Made by a program: the position numbers and the translations under genes
Source of the DNA: Flavobacteriia bacterium
Lineage (GTDB): Bacteria > Bacteroidota > Bacteroidia > Flavobacteriales > Flavobacteriaceae
Assembly: GCA_018500075.1 (NCBI GenBank)
Contig: JAHBAN010000072.1
Location: 1 to 7,387, forward strand
Direction of reading: 5' to 3'
Length of the DNA: 7,387 nucleotides
In this document: positions 1 through 6,361 of the stretch, in pieces
Position numbering within the stretch: position 1 is the first letter of the stretch
How the letters are laid out: each line of letters opens with the position of its first letter
The notes under the pieces: model-generated
What the model was told of the DNA's origin: nothing
The model's database searches: none
Seen by the model: only the letters and a program-made list of their open reading frames with translations

Positions 1-19
1 AGATGTGTATAAGAGACAG
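1..19 (+). other. Untrimmed Nextera/Tn5 mosaic-end adapter (artefact)
   Basis: The first 19 bases read AGATGTGTATAAGAGACAG, an exact match to the 19-bp hyperactive Tn5 mosaic end used in Nextera libraries. This engineered mosaic differs from the natural IS50 outside and inside ends, so a real insertion sequence is unlikely. It sits exactly at the window edge and is oriented as in a library molecule (mosaic end, then insert). Genomic sequence therefore starts at about position 20. Any reading frame beginning in these bases is spurious. Confidence 0.96.
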
Positions 20-37
20 AGAAAAAGGGTGGGCGGG

Positions 38-670
38 TTAGATGCGGAAAATCGGCTGCAGGAGTTTTGGCAGGAAGGCGGTGAACCTGAGCGCGGCATC
101 TGTGGCGGCCAGGCAGATGCAGGCCTCGCCTTTGGCGGCAACAGGTTTGTGCTCGATGAGGTCGTCTGCGACCTCGACATCTCCGACGCCAAAGCGCCCG
201 CCCTCATCGCTGAAGGCGCCTTGCAGGACCAGTGTCAGCTCGAGGCCGCCGTGGGAGTGGTCGGGCATATCAAGGCCCGGAGGAATATAGAGCAGGCGCA
301 CCGAGCCTGTTTTGCCATGGCTCAGGATCGATTGGCGCACGCCACGGCCCAGGGGCTTCCATTTGGGCGGGCGGCCTTTGAGCGCCTGCATGACGGGGGC
401 GGGAAAGATACTCGAGCGTTCATAGACCGGGGTGTCTTCGACTGCGTCATCGAGCCGGGCCATCACGCTGTCGCGCAAGCTGTCTGACAGATCGGCGCTG
501 GCGTGGGTTTCGATCACTGCGCCGCCGGCCATTTCATGAGCGGCCAGCCGGGCGCGGCAGTCATCGCAGAGCGAGATATGGGTCGCGACGACAAGCGCGA
601 ACGGCGCGGCCATGCGCCCGCTGGCATAGTCCAGCATCAGGGCATCGGGGATATGATGGGTGATGGTCAT
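38..670 (-). CDS. chrR: ChrR-family zinc-binding anti-sigma factor (cupin domain)
   Basis: This 210-residue protein is the partner and inhibitor of the ECF sigma factor encoded just upstream. In R. sphaeroides, ChrR sequesters RpoE in the cytoplasm and releases it in response to singlet oxygen. Seen here: an N-terminal zinc anti-sigma domain with H6, H31, C35 and C38 (the HxxxCxxC arrangement), then a C-terminal cupin domain at about residues 100-200 with H138, H140, E144 and H174 as a second metal site, plus C184 and C186. From memory, the R. sphaeroides ligands are H6, H31, C35, C38 and H141, H143, E147, H177. The first four agree exactly and the cupin set is shifted by three, so both sites are intact. 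The start codon (668-670) lies in an ATGA overlap with the sigma-factor stop, which fixes the start and implies coupled translation. A GGACGGA stretch lies upstream of it. The TAA stop is only 18 genomic bases from the adapter at the contig edge, so no terminator can be seen. Confidence 0.95.
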   Translation of the reverse strand: MTITHHIPDALMLDYASGRMAAPFALVVATHISLCDDCRARLAAHEMAGGAVIETHASADLSDSLRDSVMARLDDAVEDTPVYERSSIFPAPVMQALKGRPPKWKPLGRGVRQSILSHGKTGSVRLLYIPPGLDMPDHSHGGLELTLVLQGAFSDEGGRFGVGDVEVADDLIEHKPVAAKGEACICLAATDAALRFTAFLPKLLQPIFRI

Positions 671-1221
671 GACTTGCGTATTCCGTCCAGTTCGTGGCGC
701 AGTTTTTCAAGGCCGAGCCTGATGCGCGATTTGATGGTCCCCAGGGGCAGGCCTGTTTCGGCTTCTATGTCTGTGTGTGACAGCTCTCCGAGATAGGCTT
801 TTTCAACCATCTCGCGCTGTGCCGGTTTGAGCTTGGCCAGCGCTTGTTTGAGGGCGCTCACTTCCTGATCGAGCGCCAGCGTATCGGCGGCGCTTTCTTC
901 GGTTGCTTCGCTTTCCGCCTTGAGGGCTTCGGGCATCGGGCGGTTTTCCTTGCGCAGGATGTCGATCTGGCGGTTGCGCGCGATCTGGTAGAGCCAGCTC
1001 GACACCTGGGCGCGGGTCGGGTCAAACAGATGCGCCTTGCGCCAGAGCGTGAGCATGACATCTTGCACCATGTCTTCGGCCTGCCCCGAGCTTAGCCCCG
1101 AGCGCATCGCAACCCCTTTGAGCCGCGGGCCGAAGTGATCAAACAGCTTTCCGAAGGCGCGTTTGTCGCGATTGTCGCGCACAGCCAGCATAAGGCGGGT
1201 CTCTTCAGAGTAGGGGTTCAA
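667..1221 (-). CDS. rpoE: RNA polymerase ECF sigma factor RpoE (ECF11 group)
   Basis: This sigma factor directs RNA polymerase to photo-oxidative-stress promoters and is held inactive by the adjacent ChrR. Numbered from the proposed TTG start (184 residues), sigma region 2 covers about 22-92 (QAEDMVQDVMLTLWRKAH core and the SSWLYQIARNRQIDILRK promoter-melting helices) and region 4 about 124-176 (LKPAQREMVEKAYLGELSHT, then a helix-turn-helix with GTIKSRIRLGLEKLR). The two are joined by an acidic linker. Start choice: the first plausible ATG in frame is at 1318-1320 (217 residues), but it lies only 4 nt beyond the predicted -10 element. The 33 codons it adds also have near-random third positions (about half G/C, against about three quarters after residue 44). 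TTG at 1219-1221, with CAAGG ending 10 nt upstream, gives the length expected for the family; ATG at 1189-1191 would cut into region 2. Initiation on a leaderless mRNA at 1320 remains possible. The product identity is secure; the start is not. Confidence 0.93.
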   Translation of the reverse strand: MNPYSEETRLMLAVRDNRDKRAFGKLFDHFGPRLKGVAMRSGLSSGQAEDMVQDVMLTLWRKAHLFDPTRAQVSSWLYQIARNRQIDILRKENRPMPEALKAESEATEESAADTLALDQEVSALKQALAKLKPAQREMVEKAYLGELSHTDIEAETGLPLGTIKSRIRLGLEKLRHELDGIRKS

Positions 1222-1324
1222 CTTTGGTTTGCCTTGAAAAGAATGAATAACCTGTTTGGCCGTCACCCTAGCGATCACGGGGGCAGGTGCAACATCTGGT
1301 TCTGTGTCAAAGCTCAACATAGGG

Positions 1325-1354
1325 CTTTTACGCGGCGGGCGCGCTGCCAGATCA
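1325..1354 (-). promoter_or_regulatory. Predicted RpoE (ECF11) autoregulatory promoter of rpoE-chrR
   Basis: Read on the minus strand, TGATCT (1354-1349) is followed by an 18-nt spacer and TAAAAG (1330-1325). This fits the RpoE promoter type recalled from R. sphaeroides (TGATC-type -35, about 18 nt, TAAg/a -10). It faces rpoE and implies positive autoregulation. The expected transcription start is near 1318-1320, at the first in-frame ATG, which bears on where translation begins. The identical layout facing the other way in the same short gap strengthens the call. Confidence 0.8.
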
Positions 1355-1382
1355 CAATCAGATCCTGTTTTGAAAGGGAAAG

Positions 1383-1412
1383 TGATCTGCTGCCCGGCGC
1401 GGGGCGTAAACT
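1383..1412 (+). promoter_or_regulatory. Predicted RpoE (ECF11) promoter of the lipid-modification operon
   Basis: TGATCT (1383-1388), an 18-nt spacer and TAAACT (1407-1412) repeat the hexamer and the exact spacing of the rpoE promoter on the opposite strand. The predicted transcription start is around 1418-1420. That leaves a leader of under 20 nt holding the Shine-Dalgarno sequence GCGGAG (1425-1430) before the ATG at 1436. The arrangement places the whole seven-gene operon under the adjacent sigma factor. Confidence 0.8.
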
Positions 1413-1435
1413 GCTCACATTCAAGCGGAGTTTCC

Positions 1436-2713
1436 ATGTCATTTGATGCCCCCCCTCTCAAGCGCCAGCGCATCGCCATCGTGGGCGGTGGTATTTCTGG
1501 CATGAGCGCGGCTTACAAGCTGTCGCCCCAGCATGATGTCACGCTCTATGAGGCGGCGCCGCGTCTGGGCGGCCATGCGCGCACCAAACTGGCCGGTCTC
1601 AACGGCGATCAGCCTGTTGATACGGGGTTTATTGTGTTCAACTATGTGAATTATCCACATCTCACGCGGATGTTTCACGATCTGGATGTTCCGGTTGAAA
1701 AGTCAAACATGAGCTTTGGCGCAACGATTGACGGGGGCCGTGTGGAATATGGGCTGCAAAGCCTGAAGAATGTCTTTGGCCAACGGCGCAACGCGCTGCG
1801 GCCGGGCTATCTGCGGATGATCCGTGATATCCTGCGGTTCAATGCCCGCGCCGAGGCCACGGCCACATCCGATGATATGACCATCGGCGAGCTGGTCCGC
1901 GAGCTGGGCCTCGGATCATGGTTTGAGCGCTACTATCTGATGCCGATTTGTGGCGCGATCTGGTCAAGCCCGACGCAGGATATCCGCGCCTTTCCGGCAA
2001 AATCGCTTGTGCGGTTTTTCTCCAATCACGCGCTGCTGACGGCCACGCAGCCCCACCAGTGGTATACGGTTTCGGGCGGCTCTATCGAATATGTGAGACG
2101 TCTGGAGCGCCATCTGCGCGCGACGGGGGTGTCGCTGCGCACCGGCGCGCCGATCACTGCGGTCAAGCGCGAGGCGGGCCGTGTCATGATCAAGTCGGCC
2201 CATGGTTCGCAAGAGTATGATCAGCTTATCATGGCCTGCCATTCGGATGAGGCGCTTGCGCTTCTGGCCGATCCGAGCGCCGAGGAGACGCGGCTTCTTT
2301 CGGCTGTCGGCTATCAGGACAACGAGATGATCCTGCACCGCGACACGGCCCAGATGCCCAAGCGCCGCGCCTGCTGGTCAAGCTGGGTTTATAAGGCGGA
2401 TGGCAAGGTCGAGGCGCCGTCTATCGGGGTTACATACTGGATGAACCGGTTGCAGAATATCCCCGAGACAGACCCGCTTTTTGTCTCGCTCAACCCCTAT
2501 ACGCCTGTGCGCGACTCGCTGATTTACGATCAGAAAAGCTTTCGCCACCCTGTCTTTGACGGCCCCGCTTTGAAGGCGCAGCAAGAGATCAAGGCGCTGC
2601 AGGGCACGCGCAACACCTGGTTTGCCGGCGCATGGCTGCGCAACGGCTTTCACGAAGACGGCTTTGCCAGCGCGGTGCGTGTCGCGCGCGAGATCGAACG
2701 GGTGAGCGTATGA
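1436..2713 (+). CDS. FAD-dependent amine-oxidase-type oxidoreductase (COG2907-like)
   Basis: This 425-residue flavoprotein is the first gene of the operon. The N-terminus carries a Rossmann dinucleotide fold: IAIVGGGISG (GxGxxG at about 17-22), E39 at the end of the second strand to bind the FAD ribose, then the RLGGHART motif at about 43-50. The C-terminus has the typical FAD-closing segment, TWFAGAWLRNGFHEDGFASA, at about 394-413. There is no signal peptide, so it is probably cytoplasmic or membrane-associated. The start has GCGGAG 5 nt upstream; in-frame extension to 1256 would run back through the promoter and is rejected. Family members include amine oxidases and carotenoid-type desaturases. 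The pairing with DUF1365 and a fatty-acid methyltransferase points to acyl-chain redox chemistry. From memory, its R. sphaeroides counterpart (RSP1091, divergent from rpoE) is required for furan fatty acids. It is a candidate for the reported UfaD desaturase step, but I cannot confirm which named protein it matches. Confidence 0.88.
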   Translation: MSFDAPPLKRQRIAIVGGGISGMSAAYKLSPQHDVTLYEAAPRLGGHARTKLAGLNGDQPVDTGFIVFNYVNYPHLTRMFHDLDVPVEKSNMSFGATIDGGRVEYGLQSLKNVFGQRRNALRPGYLRMIRDILRFNARAEATATSDDMTIGELVRELGLGSWFERYYLMPICGAIWSSPTQDIRAFPAKSLVRFFSNHALLTATQPHQWYTVSGGSIEYVRRLERHLRATGVSLRTGAPITAVKREAGRVMIKSAHGSQEYDQLIMACHSDEALALLADPSAEETRLLSAVGYQDNEMILHRDTAQMPKRRACWSSWVYKADGKVEAPSIGVTYWMNRLQNIPETDPLFVSLNPYTPVRDSLIYDQKSFRHPVFDGPALKAQQEIKALQGTRNTWFAGAWLRNGFHEDGFASAVRVAREIERVSV

Positions 2714-3456
2714 TCACAGGTCCCGAACATATCGCCGGAACCACGACCCACGCGCGCCGCGGCGCCGTGAGCAATGCGTTCCGCTACAGGGTCGATTATG
2801 TGCTGATCGACCCCGAAGCGCCCTCAAAGCTGGCGCTGTTCTCGCGCAATGCGTTCAACCTCGCGTCTGTCCATGACAAAAACCACGGCGGCCCGCCCAA
2901 GGCGGGCAGGGGGCTGGCCTGGGCGAAAGAAGTTTTTTCGGCGGCGGGGCTGACATCGGGCCGGATCTATCTGCTGACCCAGCCGAGCTATCTGGGCTAT
3001 GTGTTCAACCCTGTGAGTTTCTGGCTGGCCTATCAGGGCGTCGATCTGGTGGCTGTGATTGCCGAAGTGAGCAACACAATGGGCGACCGTCACAGCTATC
3101 TGTGCAAGCGCGAGGGCTTTGCCCCGATCCACCCCGACGACAGGATCATGGCGCAAAAGATATTCCATGTCTCGCCGTTTCAGCAGGTCAGTGGCGACTA
3201 CCAGTTCACCTTTGACATCACAGCCGAGCGTGTCGCGATCCGGATTGCGCATGAAAACGGCGAAGAGGGGCTGATCGCAACGCTGTTTGGGCCGCGCGCA
3301 CCGCTGACCAATGGCCGTGTTCTGGGCGCTGCGCTGGCCCGTCCGTTTGGTCCGCTGCGCGCGCTGGCGCTGATTCACTGGCAGGCAGTCAAACTTTATT
3401 TCAAGGGCGCGCCGTTCCGTCGCCGGCCTTTGCCACCCGAAGAAGAGGTAAGCTGA
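2710..3456 (+). CDS. DUF1365 family protein, probable fatty-acid modification
   Basis: This 248-residue protein is of the DUF1365 (COG3496) family, almost always found between a COG2907 flavoprotein and a cyclopropane-synthase-like methyltransferase, as here. Family hallmarks visible: an N-terminal HARRG...NAFRYRVDYVLID stretch (about 14-34), LFSRNAFNL (about 43-51), YLGYVFNPVSFWLAY (about 94-108), the conserved AEVSNTMGDRHSYL (about 118-131) and KIFHVSPF (about 150-157). No signal peptide or obvious membrane span is seen. The ATGA overlap (2710-2713) with the flavoprotein stop decides the start; a GGTGAG lies just upstream. The biochemical reaction of the family is not certain. In R. sphaeroides the neighbouring homologue (recalled as RSP1090) is linked to furan fatty acid synthesis, perhaps the oxygen-dependent UfaO step, but I hold that only as a possibility. 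Confidence 0.88.
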   Translation: MITGPEHIAGTTTHARRGAVSNAFRYRVDYVLIDPEAPSKLALFSRNAFNLASVHDKNHGGPPKAGRGLAWAKEVFSAAGLTSGRIYLLTQPSYLGYVFNPVSFWLAYQGVDLVAVIAEVSNTMGDRHSYLCKREGFAPIHPDDRIMAQKIFHVSPFQQVSGDYQFTFDITAERVAIRIAHENGEEGLIATLFGPRAPLTNGRVLGAALARPFGPLRALALIHWQAVKLYFKGAPFRRRPLPPEEEVS

Positions 3457-4619
3457 TGGGCTATATCACACGCCGCGTTGCGCATGACTTTCTGGAGACT
3501 TGCTCCCAGATCGAAGATGGCGCGCTTGAAATCGTGACGCCCGAGGGCCACCGCCACAGCTTTGGCCCCGGTGACGCCGGAGAGGCCGCCGAAATGGTTA
3601 TTCACGACTGGTCGGCCATCACAGCGATCGCGGCGCGCGGCGATGTCGGCCTTGGCGAAACCTATGTGGCGGGGCTTTGGACCACGCCCTCGATCGAGGC
3701 GCTGGGCCGCGTGGCGATTTCCAATCTGGCCGCGCTCGAGCCGTTTGCCTACCCGAACCGCTGGAACACCTTCAAGTTCCGCATGGTGGACCGCCTGTTG
3801 CGGGCCAATTCCGTCAAAGGGGCGGCGCGCAACATCCGCTCGCATTACGACACAGGCAACGAGTTCTACCAGCTCTGGCTTGACGAGGGCATGAGCTATT
3901 CCTCGGCGCTGTTTGCGCCGGGCGATACAGACCTGATGCGCGCCCAGAACCGCAAGCTCGACCGCGTGCTCTCGCGGCTTGGCGGGGGCGAGCGCGTGCT
4001 TGAGGTGGGCTGTGGCTGGGGCAGCTTTGCCGAGCGCGCCGCCGATCAGGGCCGCGATGTCACAGGCATAACCATCTCCAAGGCGCAAAAGGGCTATGCC
4101 GACGCGCGCCTCGATGGCCGCGCCAGCATCGAGTTTTGCGACTATCGCAACACCAAAGGGACCTATGACAATATCGTCTCGATCGAGATGATCGAAGCGG
4201 TGGGCGAGCGCTACTGGCCGAGCTATTTTGCCATGCTCAAGGCCCGTCTTGCCCGCGACGGGCGCGCTGTTGTGCAGGCGATCACGGTGCCGGACGCCTA
4301 TTTTGATATTTACCGCTCCAGCTCTGATTTTATCCGCCAATATACCTTTCCCGGCGGGATGCTTCTGTCAGATGCGGTGATTGCCGATGAGGCGCGCCGC
4401 GCGGGGCTGCGGGTCAAGGACAGCTTTGCCTTCGGACAGGACTATGCCGAAACGCTGCGCCACTGGTCTTCGCGCATGGATGTCAACGCGGGGCGCATCA
4501 AACAGCTCGGCTATTCGCAGGCCCATCTGCGCAGCTGGCAGTTTTACCTTCAGATCTGCGCGGCCTCCTTTGCGGTCAGGCAAACCGATGTGGTTCAGGT
4601 GGAGCTTGCCCATGCCTAA
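3456..4619 (+). CDS. Cyclopropane-fatty-acid-synthase-type SAM methyltransferase (candidate UfaM)
   Basis: This 387-residue enzyme of the Cfa/mycolic-acid methyltransferase family transfers a methyl group from SAM to the double bond of a phospholipid acyl chain. Seen: the lipid-site motif SHYDTGNEFYQLWLDE (129-144) and the SAM-binding loop ERVLEVGCGWGSFAE (179-193). E247 in MIEAVG matches E. coli Cfa E239, and Y330 in FGQDY matches Y317. Two other bicarbonate-site positions differ in my hand alignment: E. coli C139 is S150 here (MSYSSALF), and H266 is Q274 (VVQAIT). That suggests a different way of resolving the carbocation, such as a methyl branch instead of a ring, as reported for UfaM of R. 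sphaeroides; I recall many COG2230 proteins sharing these changes. The start overlaps the DUF1365 stop by one base (TGATG) with GAGGT about 8 nt upstream. A classic cyclopropane synthase remains possible. Confidence 0.93.
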   Translation: MGYITRRVAHDFLETCSQIEDGALEIVTPEGHRHSFGPGDAGEAAEMVIHDWSAITAIAARGDVGLGETYVAGLWTTPSIEALGRVAISNLAALEPFAYPNRWNTFKFRMVDRLLRANSVKGAARNIRSHYDTGNEFYQLWLDEGMSYSSALFAPGDTDLMRAQNRKLDRVLSRLGGGERVLEVGCGWGSFAERAADQGRDVTGITISKAQKGYADARLDGRASIEFCDYRNTKGTYDNIVSIEMIEAVGERYWPSYFAMLKARLARDGRAVVQAITVPDAYFDIYRSSSDFIRQYTFPGGMLLSDAVIADEARRAGLRVKDSFAFGQDYAETLRHWSSRMDVNAGRIKQLGYSQAHLRSWQFYLQICAASFAVRQTDVVQVELAHA

Positions 4620-5130
4620 ACTGTTTGTGGTTCTGGTGCTTTGTTTTCCCCTGTTCGCCAGCTCTCTGGCGGCCAAATCCTACATCGAGGCGGCAGGCGT
4701 CAAAGACGCCAGAGCAATTTCCGATGTGCCCTTCACATGGCTGGGCCTCAAGCTCTATGACGCGGCGCTCTACACGCCGGGCGGCGCGCCCTTCAGCTGG
4801 CAAAGCCCGCTGGCGATCGAGCTGACCTATGCGCGCAAACTGCCACGCTCCAAGCTTGTGAATGCCACCCGTGATGAGCTGAAACGTCTGGAAGGCAACC
4901 GCGCCGATCACCCTGCCATTGTGGCAGAGCTGGAGCGCTGCCTGCGCGATGTGATGCGCGGCGACCGCTTCACTGCGGTGGCGCGCACGTCGGCCTCTGT
5001 CGATCTCTTTTTCAACGGCACAAAGGCCTGTCGGCTCACTCAGGCCGGGATTGGCAAGCGGTTTCTCAAGATCTGGCTGTCAGACAACAGCCGCTCTGCG
5101 CGGGCCTCGCGCCAGCTCAGGGGGCTGTGA
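4612..5130 (+). CDS. Exported chalcone-isomerase-like protein
   Basis: This 172-residue protein resembles the bacterial chalcone-isomerase-like family (Chalcone_3 type). It begins with a signal peptide: a short charged start, a hydrophobic core (about residues 4-16) and a probable signal peptidase I site near ASSLA-A (about 17-21), so it should act in the periplasm. The mature part holds the family-typical VPFTWLGLKLYDAALYTPGG (about 37-56) and a C-terminal FFNGTKACRLTQAGIGKRFLKIWL segment. The start overlaps the methyltransferase by 8 nt and has AGGTGGAG about 7 nt upstream; in-frame extension to 4381 is only overlap with the preceding gene. The chalcone isomerase fold is related to fatty-acid-binding proteins, so a role in binding modified or oxidised fatty acids is a reasonable inference; true flavonoid isomerase activity is unlikely in this context. 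Family call is fairly firm, function unknown. Confidence 0.82.
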   Translation: MPKLFVVLVLCFPLFASSLAAKSYIEAAGVKDARAISDVPFTWLGLKLYDAALYTPGGAPFSWQSPLAIELTYARKLPRSKLVNATRDELKRLEGNRADHPAIVAELERCLRDVMRGDRFTAVARTSASVDLFFNGTKACRLTQAGIGKRFLKIWLSDNSRSARASRQLRGL

Positions 5131-5131
5131 T

Positions 5132-6361
5132 ATGGCCCGTGCCACCAACGCCCAAGTCAGCCTTTTTGCGCTGATGCTCGCGGCTGCGGGGCTGCCGCTC
5201 TACATCCATTTGCCGGCCTATGCCAGCGGCGAGCTGGGTCTGAGCCTTGGCGCTTTGGGCGGGCTGCTGATCGGGCTGCGGGTGCTTGATTTTGTGCAAG
5301 ACCCGCTTTTGGGCCGGATGGTCGACCGCTTTCCCGAGGCCCGCGCGCGCTTTGCGGCGCTGGCGCTGTTCGGTCTCGCGCTCGGGTTCGGGCTGGTGTT
5401 TAGCTTTCTGCCGACGGCAGGACAGCTCGTCTGGCTGGTGCTTGGCCTTGCGCTCCTGTTCACGGCGCACAGCCTTGGCAGCATCCTGTTTTATGGTCAG
5501 TCGAGCGCCTTTGCGGGCGGTGAGGCGGGGCTTGTCAGGCTGGCCGCCTACCGCGAGGGCGGCAGCCTGCTCGGTGTGTTGCTCGCCGCGCTTGCGCCGA
5601 CGCTCTTTGTGGCGGCGGGCGCGGCAGGGGGCGGCTACCCTGCCTTTGGTCTGGGCTTGATGGCGATGGCGGGGGCGGTCTGGCTGCTCACCCGTCCGCT
5701 CTGGCAGATCACTGGCCCCGCGACGGCGCCGTTGCAGATGTCTGCGCTCAAAAGCGCGGGCGGGGTGCAGCTTCTCTGGATCGCCTTGGTCAACAGCCTG
5801 CCGGTGGCCCTCACCTCGACCTTGTTTCTCTTTTTTGTGCAAGATCGGCTCGGCCTTGAGGCGCTCGCTGGTCCCTTGCTCATGCTGTTCTTTCTGGCCG
5901 CCGCGCTCAGTGTGCCGCTCTGGAGCGCGCTCGTGCGCCGCTTTGGCGCGCGCCGTATCCTGCCGCTGGCCATGACGCTGGCCATTGCGAGCTTTCTTGG
6001 CGCCGCGCTGCTGCCTGAGGGCGCGGCGCTGGCCTTTGCGCTGATCTGCCTTGCGTCGGGTGCGGCTTTGGGCGCGGATATGGTGATCCTGCCGGTTCTC
6101 TTCTCCACAGCGCTGGCGCGCGCCGGCCTCTCGGCGGGGGCGGCCTTTGGCCTCTGGTCCTTTGCCGGCAAGCTCTCGCTGGCCCTCGCCGCCGCCCTCG
6201 CGCTCCCTGCGCTCCAGCTCGCCGGCTATACGCCAAACACCGCCAATACCCCCGCGGCGCTGACAACGCTCACGCTGGCCTATGCGGTCGTTCCCTGCAT
6301 CATAAAAATCGCGGCGATTGTCCTCGTCGCCCGCCTACCCCAGGAGGTAAACACACCATGA
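5132..6361 (+). CDS. GPH/MFS-type cation-coupled transporter
   Basis: This is a 409-residue polytopic inner-membrane protein with about eleven to twelve hydrophobic segments. Helix II carries GLRVLDFVQDPLLGRMVDR (48-66), matching the melibiose carrier (MelB) pattern RxxDxxxDPxxG. R50, D53 and D57 would correspond to MelB R52, D55 and D59, the last two being cation-binding aspartates, so sodium- or proton-coupled transport is likely. The substrate is not evident. A sugar would be odd between lipid-modifying enzymes, and the R. sphaeroides RpoE regulon also has a sugar/cation-symporter-type gene at this position, as I recall. Lipid, fatty-acid or lyso-lipid transport is an inference. The start lies one base after the preceding stop with CAGGGGG upstream; extension to 5051 is rejected as it only overlaps the previous gene. 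The coding sequence is very GC-rich, which produces long spurious minus-strand frames. Confidence 0.82.
   Translation: MARATNAQVSLFALMLAAAGLPLYIHLPAYASGELGLSLGALGGLLIGLRVLDFVQDPLLGRMVDRFPEARARFAALALFGLALGFGLVFSFLPTAGQLVWLVLGLALLFTAHSLGSILFYGQSSAFAGGEAGLVRLAAYREGGSLLGVLLAALAPTLFVAAGAAGGGYPAFGLGLMAMAGAVWLLTRPLWQITGPATAPLQMSALKSAGGVQLLWIALVNSLPVALTSTLFLFFVQDRLGLEALAGPLLMLFFLAAALSVPLWSALVRRFGARRILPLAMTLAIASFLGAALLPEGAALAFALICLASGAALGADMVILPVLFSTALARAGLSAGAAFGLWSFAGKLSLALAAALALPALQLAGYTPNTANTPAALTTLTLAYAVVPCIIKIAAIVLVARLPQEVNTP

Noticed and set aside
1..19. Real Tn5/IS50 end or transposon insertion
   Set aside because: The sequence is the engineered mosaic end, not the natural IS50 inside or outside end, and it sits exactly at the window edge with no transposon genes.
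5..487. Plus-strand frame of 160 codons opposite chrR
   Set aside because: It starts inside the synthetic adapter and runs antisense to a gene with all ChrR metal ligands.
2891..2907. Perfect hairpin GCCCGCC-CAA-GGCGGGC
   Set aside because: It lies inside the DUF1365 coding sequence (encoding a Gly-Pro-Pro-Lys-Ala-Gly-type loop) with no T-run after it; GC-rich coding sequence gives such stems by chance.
3396..4340. Minus-strand reading frame of 314 codons opposite the methyltransferase
   Set aside because: The plus strand has an unmistakable Cfa-type protein with SAM-binding and lipid-site motifs; the antisense translation resembles no family and is explained by the high GC content.
4696..4710. 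Hairpin GGCGTC-AAA-GACGCC, next to an outer CTCTGGCG/CGCCAGAG pair, considered as a terminator or attenuator
   Set aside because: It is within the chalcone-isomerase-like gene just after the signal peptide codons, is not followed by a T-tract, and the operon clearly continues past it.
4612..5130. Genuine plant-type flavonoid chalcone isomerase
   Set aside because: The protein is exported, belongs to the bacterial chalcone-isomerase-like group, and has no flavonoid pathway genes around it.
5117..5842. Long minus-strand reading frame opposite the transporter gene (241 codons)
   Set aside because: Its translation is a low-complexity run rich in Arg, Gln, Lys and Ala with no recognisable domain. 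It mirrors the codon bias of the clearly coding plus strand, so it is an antisense shadow.
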